Positions 7,568 through 16,134 of a stretch of DNA of 24,614 nucleotides are shown one piece after another. Source of the DNA: Candidatus Gastranaerophilales bacterium. Lineage in GTDB: Bacteria > Cyanobacteriota > Vampirovibrionia > Gastranaerophilales > Gastranaerophilaceae. Made by a program: the position numbers and the translations under genes. Under the pieces are notes generated by a model, which did not search any database, had not been told where the DNA came from, and saw nothing but the letters and a program-made list of their open reading frames with translations. Position 1 is the stretch's first letter, and each line of letters begins with the position of its first letter. Where the stretch lies: positions 1-24,614 of the forward strand of contig CANROV010000007.1 of the NCBI GenBank assembly GCA_947632315.1, read 5' to 3'.

Positions 7568-8290
7568 ATGGAAGAGCTAAAATATAAAAGAATTTTGTTA
7601 AAATTATCAGGGGAAGCACTTTTAGGCAAACAGGAATTCGGAATAGATCAAACGCCATTGGAAATGATAGCAAATGAAATAAAAGTAGCATATGACGCAG
7701 GTGCTGAAATAGCTGTTGTTGTAGGGGGCGGAAATATATTCAGGGGTGTTAAGAACTCCGCAAAATACGGAATGGATCAAGCAACCGGCGATTATATAGG
7801 TATGCTTGCTACCGTTATGAACGCTATTGCACTTCAAAGTGCCTTAAGAAAAATAAATGTAAACTGCCGTGTTCAATCAGCTATTGATATGGATAAGATA
7901 GCAGAACCATATATAAGATTCAAAGCAATAAGACATTTAGAGAAATCAAGAGTAGTAATATTTGCGGCAGGAACAGGGAATCCATTTTTTACGACGGATA
8001 CCGCAGCAGCCCTAAGAGCCTCAGAAATAGGCGCTCAAATAATGCTAATGGCAAAAAACGGAGTAGACGGTGTTTACTCGGATGATCCGAGATTAAATCC
8101 CAATGCTAAACGCTACAGCAATATTACTTATGATGATATTATAGTAAAAGGCTTAAAAGTAATGGATACAGCGTCTTGTGCGCTGTGTAAACAAAATTCC
8201 ATACCCATTGTGGTATTTGATTTTGCAGCAAAAGGCAGCATAATAAAAATATTAAAAGGTGAAAATATAGGAACATATGTAGGAGGTTAA
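7568..8290 (+). CDS. pyrH: UMP kinase
   Basis: Bacterial-type uridylate kinase, which phosphorylates UMP to UDP with ATP; it is a hexameric cytoplasmic enzyme of the amino acid kinase fold, unrelated to Tmk-like kinases. At 240 aa the length is normal. Visible motifs are KLSGEAL near the N terminus, the glycine-rich VVVGGGNIFRG, the UMP-binding region with ATGDYIGMLATVMNA, the FAAGTGNPFFTTDTAAALRA loop, and KNGVDGVYSDDP. It heads a compact housekeeping run with frr directly downstream, the classic pyrH-frr-cdsA arrangement. The final codons GTAGGAGGTTAA contain the Shine-Dalgarno for frr, so the two are tightly coupled. Confidence 0.96.
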   Translation: MEELKYKRILLKLSGEALLGKQEFGIDQTPLEMIANEIKVAYDAGAEIAVVVGGGNIFRGVKNSAKYGMDQATGDYIGMLATVMNAIALQSALRKINVNCRVQSAIDMDKIAEPYIRFKAIRHLEKSRVVIFAAGTGNPFFTTDTAAALRASEIGAQIMLMAKNGVDGVYSDDPRLNPNAKRYSNITYDDIIVKGLKVMDTASCALCKQNSIPIVVFDFAAKGSIIKILKGENIGTYVGG

Positions 8291-8293
8291 AAT

Positions 8294-8854
8294 ATGCCGG
8301 TTGATTCAATTTATAATTCAGGAACTGAGAAAATGGAAAAAGCCATAAATCAGATGAAAAAAGAATTTGCGTCTATTCGTACGGGAAGAGCAAATCCAAT
8401 GATTCTGGATAAGGTTTTGGTGGAATATTACGGAACTCCTACTCCATTAAGACAATTATCTCAAGTAAGTGTGCAGGATGGTACCACCTTAGTTATCACG
8501 CCTTATGATAAAACAATTATAAAAGAAATAGAAAAAGCACTTGTAAAAGCAGATTTAGGTATTAATCCCAACTCTGACGGTATTGTCTTAAGATTAGCAT
8601 TTCCTCCTTTAACTACGGATAAAAGAAAAGAAATCTGTAAAGATGTTAAAAAAGTTTGCGAAGATACTAAAATTGCTATACGTAATATTAGACGTGATAT
8701 GACTGATGAACTTAAAAAAATTGAAAAATCTGAAAATCTTTCTGAAGATATGGTAAAAGATAATCAGGATAAAATACAGAAAATTACCGACAAATATATA
8801 AAAATTTCAGATGATTTATCGGCAGAAAAAGAAAAAGAGGTTCTTACAGTATAG
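8294..8854 (+). CDS. frr: Ribosome recycling factor
   Basis: Together with EF-G, releases ribosomes from mRNA after termination. At 186 aa it has the standard length, with the two-domain signature: the three-helix bundle starting MEKAINQMKKEFASIRTGRA, the inserted beta domain (VEYYGTPTPLRQLSQV, and ITPYDKTIIKEIEKAL), and the return helices ending in EKEKEVLTV. It has a strong AGGAGG ribosome site at 8281-8286 inside the end of pyrH, 7 bases before the ATG. Its TAG stop overlaps the GTG start of cdsA (TAGTG). Confidence 0.97.
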   Translation: MPVDSIYNSGTEKMEKAINQMKKEFASIRTGRANPMILDKVLVEYYGTPTPLRQLSQVSVQDGTTLVITPYDKTIIKEIEKALVKADLGINPNSDGIVLRLAFPPLTTDKRKEICKDVKKVCEDTKIAIRNIRRDMTDELKKIEKSENLSEDMVKDNQDKIQKITDKYIKISDDLSAEKEKEVLTV

Positions 8855-9750
8855 TGGCAGTATTAAATGCACTGGTAAAAAACAGAGTCGTAACCGGCTT
8901 TATAATGGGGGTGCTTGCTTTTGCTTGTATATTGGCAGGCGGTAAGTTTCTTTTAGCACTTTTATTGATTTTTATAATTGTAGCTTCAAAAGAATATACC
9001 GATATTCTTAAAAATAAAGGTTTTTTACCTTTTTATAAAGTTATATTTATCATATCCGTTTCAATGGTACTGGTATCTGCAAGCGGATATAATAATTTAA
9101 TTCCGTTAGTATTATTGATTGGTACTATTGGTTCATTCTTAGCGGTTCTGTTTAGAGGCAGACAGCCATATATAGCAAATGTTGCAACAACAATCCTCGG
9201 TTTTTTAATCGCTTGGATGCCCTGCCACGTATGTTTAATAAGACAAATGGGAAGTGACGTTTCCTTATTTAATATTACATTTAAACAAGGTCTTTATTTC
9301 TTATTATTTATATTTTTTGTAATAATGTTTACTGATATTGCCGCTTATTATTTCGGTGTAAAAATGGGGAAGCATAAGTTATCCCCCGTAATAAGCCCAA
9401 AAAAAACAATTGAAGGTGCATTAGCAGGTGCAATTTGTGCCATAATCGCAGGTTTAATAATTGGTAAACTCATAGGATTATCATTATTTCAATCATTCAT
9501 GCTTGCTTTTATAGTTACTGTTATGGCTCAATTAGGTGATTTATCGGAATCATTAATAAAACGTGACGCAGGAGTTAAAGATTCCGGACATTCACTCCCC
9601 GGACACGGCGGTTTCTTGGATAGAGCCGATAGTTATTTATTTTCCGTACCTGTTGCCTACTATTATATTAAATACTTTATTCTGTCAAGTCACACATTTT
9701 ATATGACTTTAGATTTAATTAAGAAAGTACTAAATGTTATCGCAAGCTAG
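8854..9750 (+). CDS. cdsA: Phosphatidate cytidylyltransferase (CDP-diglyceride synthase)
   Basis: Integral membrane enzyme making CDP-diacylglycerol from CTP and phosphatidic acid, the branch point of phospholipid synthesis. The 298 aa protein has about eight hydrophobic segments and the diagnostic C-terminal signature: SPKKTIEGALAG, then a helix, then DLSESLIKRDAGVKDSG and SLPGHGGFLDRADSYLF. The basic and acidic residues of this block (Lys-Lys-Thr, Lys-Arg-Asp, Gly-Gly-hydrophobic-Leu-Asp-Arg-Asp/Ala-Asp) are those of the family. The start is GTG, overlapping the frr stop by one base; AAAGAGG lies 13 bases upstream, a rather long spacing, so reinitiation after frr may matter. It overlaps rnc by 17 bases at its 3' end. 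Confidence 0.95.
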   Translation: MAVLNALVKNRVVTGFIMGVLAFACILAGGKFLLALLLIFIIVASKEYTDILKNKGFLPFYKVIFIISVSMVLVSASGYNNLIPLVLLIGTIGSFLAVLFRGRQPYIANVATTILGFLIAWMPCHVCLIRQMGSDVSLFNITFKQGLYFLLFIFFVIMFTDIAAYYFGVKMGKHKLSPVISPKKTIEGALAGAICAIIAGLIIGKLIGLSLFQSFMLAFIVTVMAQLGDLSESLIKRDAGVKDSGHSLPGHGGFLDRADSYLFSVPVAYYYIKYFILSSHTFYMTLDLIKKVLNVIAS

Positions 9751-10462
9751 ACAAAAAAATATAAAATTACTTCTTAAAAAATTAAAAGCGGAAAATGCTG
9801 ATTTAAATTTAACGGATGAAGCTTTAACTCATCCGTCATTTAACTTTGAAAAAGGTATTGAAAACGGGGTCGATTATGAACGTCTGGAATTTTTAGGCGA
9901 CTCTGTTCTAAGGTTGGTTATAAGTGAATTACTATTTGATAAGTTTTCCTCTTACGATGAAGGTAAATTAACTAAAATAAGAAGTTTTCTTGTAAGTGAT
10001 GATATGTTATATAAAATTGCTCAAGGATTTGAGTTAAATAAACATTTAAACATTGGCGAACATGAAGAAAAAGACGGGGGAAGAAATAAGCCTTCAATTC
10101 TTGCTTGTGCCATGGAAGCTGTATTCGGCGCAATATATAAAAGTTTAGGATATGAAGAAGCTAAAAATTGTATTAATAATATTTATAACAAAATAGATTT
10201 TAATATTTCCGAAATATTGTATTTATATAATTCAAAAGAAATACTTCAACAGTATACACAAAGCAAGAACAAAGATTTACCGCAATATAAAATAATAAAC
10301 GAAACAGGTGCAGCTCATAACAAAACCTATGAAGTAACAGTTGAATATGAAGGACAAAATTTAGGAATCGGCATGGGAAGAACAAAAAAAGAAGCTGAAA
10401 AAAAAGCGGCGCTTAATGCTTTAAAGTATCTGAAATTATTAGAGGCAGGACAAAATGAGTAA
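9734..10462 (+). CDS. rnc: Ribonuclease III (with Cys at a usual metal-ligand Asp position)
   Basis: Double-stranded RNA endonuclease for rRNA and mRNA processing. The 242 aa protein has a catalytic RNase III domain (about 1-155) and a dsRNA-binding domain (about 168-237, ending TKKEAEKKAALNAL). The signature ERLEFLGDSVL (49-59) supplies the acidic residues Glu49, Glu52 and Asp56, and DEGKL supplies Glu76. The second catalytic helix reads SILACAMEAVFGAIY. By direct comparison with the E. coli pattern SILADTVEA, Glu128 matches Glu117, but the residue matching Asp114 is Cys125 (codon TGT at 10106-10108). This may lower or alter metal-dependent cleavage; it is discussed as a finding. It overlaps cdsA by 17 bases and rpe by 8, so it sits in a tightly coupled operon. 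Confidence 0.94.
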   Translation: MLSQARQKNIKLLLKKLKAENADLNLTDEALTHPSFNFEKGIENGVDYERLEFLGDSVLRLVISELLFDKFSSYDEGKLTKIRSFLVSDDMLYKIAQGFELNKHLNIGEHEEKDGGRNKPSILACAMEAVFGAIYKSLGYEEAKNCINNIYNKIDFNISEILYLYNSKEILQQYTQSKNKDLPQYKIINETGAAHNKTYEVTVEYEGQNLGIGMGRTKKEAEKKAALNALKYLKLLEAGQNE

Positions 10463-11096
10463 TGTAATAATATCACCATCAATACTTTCAAGTGATTTTG
10501 CTAATCTTGAAAAAGAAATAAAACGATTGGAAGAAAATGGGGCGGATTGGCTTCATATAGATGTTATGGATGGTCATTTTGTTCCCAATCTTACAATAGG
10601 TGCGCCGGTTGTAAAAGCATTAAAAAGAATAGCATCTATTCCTTTAGATGTTCATTTAATGATAGATAATCCCGAAAAATATATTAAAGATTTTGCTTTG
10701 GCCGGCTCTGATATCATAACTTTTCACTATGAAGCAGTTAAAAATAATGTAAATGAAGTTATTGATTTAATAAAATCTTATAATGTAAAAGCAGGTTTAT
10801 CGGTAAAACCAAACACAAAAATTGAAGAAATAATAAGTTATGTCAATAGTGTAGATTTAATTCTTATAATGACAGTTGAACCGGGTTTTGGAGGACAGAA
10901 GTTTATAAAAGAATGCGCTGATAAAATAAAAGAATTAAAACCTCATATAAAAAATAACACAATACTGGAAGCAGACGGCGGAATAAATAAAGAAACGGCG
11001 CAATATTGTAAAGATTTGGGTGTAAATGCATTAGTAGCAGGAAATTATATCTTTTCAAATAATAATATGAAAGAAGCTATAGCATCACTGAGGTAA
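10455..11096 (+). CDS. rpe: Ribulose-phosphate 3-epimerase
   Basis: TIM-barrel enzyme interconverting ribulose 5-phosphate and xylulose 5-phosphate in the pentose phosphate pathway. The 213 aa protein has the standard length. Visible landmarks are ISPSILSSDFANLEKEI at the N terminus, the metal/catalytic region WLHIDVMDGHFVPNL (with His and Asp ligands), LDVHLMI, the phosphate-binding and flexible loop MTVEPGFGGQKF, and the C-terminal EADGGI and LVAGNYIF. It overlaps rnc by 8 bases and is separated from the nagA-like gene by a single base. Confidence 0.96.
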   Translation: MSNVIISPSILSSDFANLEKEIKRLEENGADWLHIDVMDGHFVPNLTIGAPVVKALKRIASIPLDVHLMIDNPEKYIKDFALAGSDIITFHYEAVKNNVNEVIDLIKSYNVKAGLSVKPNTKIEEIISYVNSVDLILIMTVEPGFGGQKFIKECADKIKELKPHIKNNTILEADGGINKETAQYCKDLGVNALVAGNYIFSNNNMKEAIASLR

Positions 11097-11097
11097 T

Positions 11098-12027
11098 ATG
11101 AAAAGGACAAAAGGATTAATAGAACAACACATTCACGGTGCATTCGGTTTTGATTTTATGAATTGCACCGTAAGTGAATTACTGTATAGCGCTGAACTGC
11201 TTTTACAAAACGGAGTCAGTGCTTTTTTCCCCACCGTTATGACTGATGATATAAATATAATAAAAGAACGCATTGAAATTATAAAAGAAGCAAAAAAACT
11301 TCAAAAAGAAAAACAGGCAAAAATTATAGGTGTTCATCTTGAAGGCCCGTTTATTAACCCTGAAAAAGCAGGAATACATGATAAAAAATATATTCTTCCT
11401 TTAGATGTTGAATTATATAAAAAAATAGATGATGAAATTATTAAAATAATAACACTAGCGCCTGAACTTGATAAAACAGGCATGTTCCTTAAATATTTAA
11501 AAGAAAAAAATATAAAAATATCATTAGGACATTCACTAGGAACCGATTTAAAAGAAGTAAATCAAGTTACACACTTATATAATGCCATGGGGGCATTCTC
11601 GCACAGAGGGGAATCAACAGTTGTTTCCGCACTTAATAATGATGAAATTTACACTGAAATAATCGCAGATTCAATGCATGTATGCGATAATGTATTATCT
11701 TTAACATTTAAACAAAAACCAAAAGACAAAATTATATTAATAAGTGACGCACTTCCTTTAGCACACAGCACAAAAAAAGAACATATATTTGCAGGTCAAA
11801 AAATATACAGCAAAAACGGGAAATTAGTTAATTCTGATGGTACAATTGCAGGAAGTTCATTTTTGTTATGCGATATTATAAAAAATATAACGGATAAACA
11901 TCTTATAACATTTGAAGATGCAATAAACTTTGCATCTTCAAATATATCTAAATATCATAAAATATCTGACAATATTGAAATTTTATGGAACGATAATAAT
12001 ACAATATACAAACCGGAGATTAATTAA
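11098..12027 (+). CDS. nagA: N-acetylglucosamine-6-phosphate deacetylase-like amidohydrolase, N-terminally short
   Basis: An amidohydrolase of the NagA family, expected to deacetylate GlcNAc-6-phosphate to glucosamine-6-phosphate in amino-sugar and cell-wall recycling. The metal and catalytic residues are in place: HxH (His11, His13), Glu82 in GVHLEGPFI, His145 in LGHS, His159 in THLYNAMGAFSHRG, and Asp217 in ISDA. The protein is 309 aa, against roughly 380 for typical NagA. It begins directly at KGLIEQHIHG, so the first half of the small beta-sandwich domain (about 45-55 residues) is absent. An in-frame TGA at 11089-11091, just two codons before the ATG, rules out a longer start. The C terminus, with the conserved SDGTIAGSS, is also abbreviated. 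It may be a compact but active form; the substrate assignment is moderate. Confidence 0.82.
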   Translation: MKRTKGLIEQHIHGAFGFDFMNCTVSELLYSAELLLQNGVSAFFPTVMTDDINIIKERIEIIKEAKKLQKEKQAKIIGVHLEGPFINPEKAGIHDKKYILPLDVELYKKIDDEIIKIITLAPELDKTGMFLKYLKEKNIKISLGHSLGTDLKEVNQVTHLYNAMGAFSHRGESTVVSALNNDEIYTEIIADSMHVCDNVLSLTFKQKPKDKIILISDALPLAHSTKKEHIFAGQKIYSKNGKLVNSDGTIAGSSFLLCDIIKNITDKHLITFEDAINFASSNISKYHKISDNIEILWNDNNTIYKPEIN

Positions 12028-12626
12028 AATAATCTGTTACCCGGAGTTGTTTTGGCATAGAAACCAAAAGGAACCTTTTTAAATGAATTAATTTCTTTTT
12101 TAAGCTTGTAATTTTCTTTATTTAACTCATTAATTTTAAAGCGCATAGTTTCATTTTCGGTTTTAACCCGAATAAGTTCCAAAACAACATCATCCATGCC
12201 GTCAAGTTTTTCATCAAGAACATTTTTTAACTTATCCGTAATATTGTTTTCAATGTTTTTAAGAGTTTCAACCAACTGCATTACAGAAGAAGCGGTAATA
12301 GTATGAGAACCTGAATGGACGATAGGTTTTGTAACTTTATCTTCTGAAGCGCCGTTGTTCTGCATTGATGAATCAATATTCCGAGATTGTTCATTATCTT
12401 GAAATTTTTTAGAACTTTTTTGGGTATTAAATTCCGAGGAAACACTTTTCAAAGTTTTTGCTTCATCCTGAGTAAAATAAGTTAATCCCCGCTTATTTCT
12501 TTTCAGTTTAATATCAGCCATTTTACATAATTCTTGAATTTGTGAGTTATCAATACCAAGCATTTCTCTAATTTCTTTAGGTGAAATTTCTTTTTCTTTG
12601 ATATTGTCAAGAGTTGAAGTTCCCAT
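12024..12626 (-). CDS. Small protein with MerR-like N-terminal helix-turn-helix and C-terminal coiled coil
   Basis: A 200 aa protein without a recognisable name. Residues 14-60 (SPKEIREMLGIDNSQIQELCK, continuing through NKRGLTYFTQDEAKTLK) have the pattern of a MerR/excisionase-type winged helix: helix, turn, helix, then a basic wing ending in an aromatic and a final helix. Residues 65-112 are polar and low in complexity, probably disordered. Residues 148-184 form a heptad-rich, charged coiled coil, which would support dimerisation. I infer a DNA-associated regulator or structural protein; no target can be named. The ATG is preceded by AAAAAGGGGAT, a good ribosome site. The gene converges on nagA, with which it overlaps by 4 bases at the 3' ends, and diverges from manC across a 166-base spacer. 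Confidence 0.8.
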   Translation of the reverse strand: MGTSTLDNIKEKEISPKEIREMLGIDNSQIQELCKMADIKLKRNKRGLTYFTQDEAKTLKSVSSEFNTQKSSKKFQDNEQSRNIDSSMQNNGASEDKVTKPIVHSGSHTITASSVMQLVETLKNIENNITDKLKNVLDEKLDGMDDVVLELIRVKTENETMRFKINELNKENYKLKKEINSFKKVPFGFYAKTTPGNRLF

Positions 12627-12672
12627 ATAATAAATCCCCTTTTTATTAGCAGTATAGACATGCTACAAAATT

Positions 12673-12678
12673 ATTATA
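12673..12678 (-). promoter_or_regulatory. Candidate -10 box for the helix-turn-helix/coiled-coil gene
   Basis: On the minus strand a perfect TATAAT is followed about 46 bases later by the ATG at 12626, leaving a leader of roughly 40 bases that contains the GGGGA ribosome site. The -35 region is not well matched. Confidence 0.4.
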
Positions 12679-12736
12679 TCTTTTTTTTAAACTAAATGTA
12701 TAAAAAAAGAAAAGTATCTTTACATATCTTTTCAAT

Positions 12737-12765
12737 TTGAAGAATAATTTTATTAGAGTTAAAAT
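12737..12765 (+). promoter_or_regulatory. Sigma-70-type promoter for manC
   Basis: TTGAAG (-35, 12737-12742) and TAAAAT (-10, 12760-12765) are separated by exactly 17 bases. This predicts transcription starting near 12772 and a leader of about 20 bases carrying a GACAGGAG ribosome site 8 bases before the manC ATG. Confidence 0.5.
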
Positions 12766-12792
12766 AAAAAGAGGCAGACAGGAGTTTTACAG

Positions 12793-14223
12793 ATGAAATG
12801 CATAATATTAGTAGGTGGTTCGGGAGAAAGACTATGGCCCATATCAAGGGAATTATATCCAAAATCCTTATTAAAATTGAATATGAATAAATCACTTATC
12901 CAAAACACTTACGAAACAGCATGTTCATTTATGACTCCTAAAAATATTATTTTAGTATCAAATGTCAGACAAACACTGGATACTAAAATTCAATTATCAG
13001 ATATATACAAAAATCCGATAATATTATCAGAGCCGATAGCAAAAAATACGGCGCCCGCAGTTGCCTCTGCCCTAACATATCTTGAAGGAGCGGATAAATT
13101 TTGTGATAAAAAAAGCGAGAAAGATAAAGATGATATAGTTATAATTTTGCCTGTAGATTTTAGAATAAACGACAAAGAAAAATTAATAGTTGCTTTAAAC
13201 AAGGCAAAAACTCTTGCCAAATCAGGTAAAATAGTAGCATTGGGTGTAAAACCCGATTACCCTGAATCCGGTTACGGTTATATTTTGGCAGGTAAACAAA
13301 TTAAACAAGGAAGAGAAATAATAAAATTTATTGAAAAACCTGATAAAGAACAAGCCGAAGTTTTTTCTTCCGATAATAATTATTTTTGGAATTGCGGAAT
13401 TTATGTTGCTAAAATTTCCGTTTTAACAGAAGCCTTTCATAAATATGCTCCGCAAATTATTTCCGAAATGGATATTGATATGTTTGAGGAGAATAATAAT
13501 ATTAAGTACAGCTATTATGAAAATATGGAATCCATATCTATAGATTATGCCATAATGGAAAAGGCTGATAATATGGCATTGGTAGAGCTTGAAGGGGAAT
13601 GGTATGATTATGGTTCTTGGCAAACTGTTTATAATAACAGTCAAAAAGATTCCCAAAATAATGTAATAATAGGTAATGTGGTTTTGGATAAAGTCAAAAA
13701 TTCTTTTGTATACTCAACAAAAGAACTGGTTACGGCAAGCGAAGTAACAGATACCGTTATAGTAGAAACAGAAGATGCAGTTCTTGTATGTGACAGGAAC
13801 AAAACCTCCGGAGTAGCAAAAATAGTAAAAGAATTAAAACGAATAAATAACTCAACCGCAAATATTCATAAAACAGTTTACAGACCGTGGGGATATTATA
13901 CAAATTTAAATGGCGGAAAAGGCTGGCTTACAAAAATTATAACAGTTCTGCCCGGGCATAAATTATCACTTCAATCACATAAATATCGTTCCGAACATTG
14001 GGTAGTTTTAGAAGGTGAAGCTTTTGTTATATTGGAAGATGAATCATATACGCTTCAAAAAAGACAAAGCATTAATATTCCGATTAAAGCAAAACATTCA
14101 CTTCAAAATCATACAAAAGATATTCTAAAAATACTTGAGGTGCAAAAAGGGAATTATATATCGGAAGATGACATTGTAAGGTACGAAGATATTTATGGCA
14201 GAGTAAAACCATTAATGATATAA
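12793..14223 (+). CDS. manC: Bifunctional mannose-1-phosphate guanylyltransferase / mannose-6-phosphate isomerase
   Basis: Makes GDP-mannose (from mannose-1-phosphate and GTP), and through its C-terminal cupin domain can supply mannose-6-phosphate from fructose-6-phosphate. Such enzymes (type II PMI, ManC/CpsB/AlgA group) feed surface polysaccharide and glycoconjugate synthesis. The 476 aa protein begins with the nucleotidyltransferase signature LVGGSGERLWPISRELYPKS, followed by IILPVDFRI (a variant of the usual LPADH), ESGYGYI, and FIEKPD. The C-terminal domain opens VYRPWGYY and carries the metal-binding cupin motif LQSHKYRSEHWVVLEGEA (about residues 395-412). Length and domain order are normal. 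It has its own promoter and is followed after 31 bases by ftsH. No other GDP-sugar gene is in the window. Confidence 0.92.
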   Translation: MKCIILVGGSGERLWPISRELYPKSLLKLNMNKSLIQNTYETACSFMTPKNIILVSNVRQTLDTKIQLSDIYKNPIILSEPIAKNTAPAVASALTYLEGADKFCDKKSEKDKDDIVIILPVDFRINDKEKLIVALNKAKTLAKSGKIVALGVKPDYPESGYGYILAGKQIKQGREIIKFIEKPDKEQAEVFSSDNNYFWNCGIYVAKISVLTEAFHKYAPQIISEMDIDMFEENNNIKYSYYENMESISIDYAIMEKADNMALVELEGEWYDYGSWQTVYNNSQKDSQNNVIIGNVVLDKVKNSFVYSTKELVTASEVTDTVIVETEDAVLVCDRNKTSGVAKIVKELKRINNSTANIHKTVYRPWGYYTNLNGGKGWLTKIITVLPGHKLSLQSHKYRSEHWVVLEGEAFVILEDESYTLQKRQSINIPIKAKHSLQNHTKDILKILEVQKGNYISEDDIVRYEDIYGRVKPLMI

Positions 14224-14254
14224 TTTAGGGAAAGAGAGTAATAAAGGATATTAT

Positions 14255-16132
14255 ATGAATAAAAATCAATCTTTAGGTGTTTGGCTGGTAGTATTTGTGT
14301 TAATTTTGGCATTAGCCGCTTCGCTTTTTTCAACTTCATCCACATCCACGGAAGCACTTTCATATACTAAATTTTTAGAGAAAGTAAAAAGTAATGAAAT
14401 AAAAGAAGTTGTAATTGAAAATGACACTTTAACAGCTGTTCCCGTTCATAATGAAATCAAAACAAAAATCGGCGGAGAAGAAAAAGTAACTGCAACATTA
14501 AGATATAAAGTAAATATACCGGTTAACGATACATCACTTTATAATATTTTGGAAGAAAAAAATGTTGATGTAAAAATAAACAAAGTAAATGATTCATCAA
14601 TGATGGGATTAATGGGAACTGCAATTCCAATCTTATTAATAATAATATTCTTTGTTATATTAGCCAAAATAATACAAACAGGCGGTTCACAAGCCCTGTC
14701 TTTTGGAAAAAGCAAAGCAAAAATGCTGCTTGACAGTAAAGTAAAAGTTACATTCAAAGATGTAGCCGGGATAGATGAAGAAAGACAAGAGCTTGAAGAA
14801 ATAGTAGATTTCTTAAAAAATGGGGAAAAATACCTCAAACTTGGTGCAAAAATACCAAAAGGCGTACTTCTTGTCGGTGCGCCGGGTACAGGTAAAACAT
14901 TAATGGCAAAAGCAGTCGCAGGAGAAGCAGGAGTTCCGTTTTTCTCAATAAGCGGTTCCGATTTCGTTGAAATGTTTGTTGGTGTCGGTGCGTCAAGAGT
15001 AAGAGATTTATTTGAACAGGCAAAAAAACATCAGCCTTGTATAGTTTTTATTGATGAAATAGATGCTGTTGGACGTCAAAGAGGAGCAGGACTCGGCGGA
15101 GGGCATGATGAAAGAGAACAGACTCTTAACCAATTGCTTGTTGAAATGGACGGATTTGACAGCAATACAAATATAATAATACTTGCAGCAACAAACAGAC
15201 CCGATATATTAGATAATGCACTGTTACGTCCCGGACGTTTTGACAGACAGATTATGGTAAGCATGCCTGATGTAAAAGGAAGAGAACAGATTCTAAATGT
15301 TCATGCTAAAGGTAAACCGTTAGATAAAGATGTTGATTTAAAAGTATTGGCAAAACGTACTCCCGGTTTTACCGGTGCTGATTTGCAAAGTCTGTTAAAT
15401 GAATCGGCTCTGTTAGCTGCAAGACGTAATAAATCAGTAATAAATATGGCTGAAATAGATGATGCCATAGATAGAGTTATTGCGGGGATTGAGAAGAAAA
15501 GTAAAGTAATGACTGATGAAGATAAAGAAATCACATCTTATCACGAAGTAGGTCATGCCCTGCTGGCTAAATTATTAAAAAACTGTGATGAATTACATAA
15601 AGTAACAATAATACCCAGAGGATATGCCCTTGGTATTACCTGGACAAAACCTGAAGATAACAAAGTACACGTAAGTAAAGCTAAATTATTAGATCAAATA
15701 ACAATGACACTTGGCGGAAGGGTAGCGGAAGAAATAATATTTGGTGCCGATAAAATTTCAACAGGAGCTTCAAGTGATCTTGAAAAAGTAACGGAAGTAG
15801 CAAGAAAAATGGTTACCCAATGGGGAATGTCAGAGAAAATGGGAGCGATGACATACGGAAAATCACAAGAACATGTATTTATGGGGCGTGATTTTGGTGC
15901 TACCAGAGATTTCTCTGAAGAATTTGCTGCTGATTTAGACAGAGAAATTAAAAAAATTATTGATGAACGTTATGAAACCGCTAAAAATTTATTAAGCAAT
16001 AATAAAGATTTACTTGACGCTATAGCGAAAGAACTGCTTGAAAAAGAAACTCTGGATAATGATGATGTTACTGAAATCATCGTTAAACTAAAAGGTGAAG
16101 AGTTTAACGATAAATTAAAACAGGAGGATTAA
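14255..16132 (+). CDS. ftsH: ATP-dependent zinc metalloprotease FtsH
   Basis: Membrane-anchored AAA+ protease that degrades damaged membrane proteins and short-lived regulators. The 625 aa protein has a first transmembrane helix at about 8-26, a periplasmic domain (about 30-118), a second transmembrane helix (about 119-140), and an AAA+ domain with Walker A GAPGTGKT (208-215) and Walker B IVFIDEID (263-270). The pore loop MFVGVGA (240-246) and second-region-of-homology arginines (ATNRPDILDNALLRPGRFD) are present. The protease domain has the zinc motif HEVGH (430-434) and a downstream Asp in SSDLEKVTEVARKMV. The Ala to Val change in the usual HEAGH keeps both His ligands and the catalytic Glu. 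A ribosome site AAAGGAT precedes the ATG. It probably shares the manC transcript. Confidence 0.97.
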   Translation: MNKNQSLGVWLVVFVLILALAASLFSTSSTSTEALSYTKFLEKVKSNEIKEVVIENDTLTAVPVHNEIKTKIGGEEKVTATLRYKVNIPVNDTSLYNILEEKNVDVKINKVNDSSMMGLMGTAIPILLIIIFFVILAKIIQTGGSQALSFGKSKAKMLLDSKVKVTFKDVAGIDEERQELEEIVDFLKNGEKYLKLGAKIPKGVLLVGAPGTGKTLMAKAVAGEAGVPFFSISGSDFVEMFVGVGASRVRDLFEQAKKHQPCIVFIDEIDAVGRQRGAGLGGGHDEREQTLNQLLVEMDGFDSNTNIIILAATNRPDILDNALLRPGRFDRQIMVSMPDVKGREQILNVHAKGKPLDKDVDLKVLAKRTPGFTGADLQSLLNESALLAARRNKSVINMAEIDDAIDRVIAGIEKKSKVMTDEDKEITSYHEVGHALLAKLLKNCDELHKVTIIPRGYALGITWTKPEDNKVHVSKAKLLDQITMTLGGRVAEEIIFGADKISTGASSDLEKVTEVARKMVTQWGMSEKMGAMTYGKSQEHVFMGRDFGATRDFSEEFAADLDREIKKIIDERYETAKNLLSNNKDLLDAIAKELLEKETLDNDDVTEIIVKLKGEEFNDKLKQED

Positions 16133-16134
16133 AA

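Noticed and set aside
7503..7580. A 25-codon reading frame upstream of and overlapping pyrH, considered as a possible precursor peptide for the radical SAM/MATE genes
   Set aside because: No ribosome site, overlaps the pyrH start out of frame, no Cys and no leader/core pattern; it is most likely chance in the promoter region.
15540..15560. FtsH zinc motif HEVGH as a possible inactivating change
   Set aside because: Both His ligands and the Glu of HExxH are intact and Val at the variable position fits the motif.
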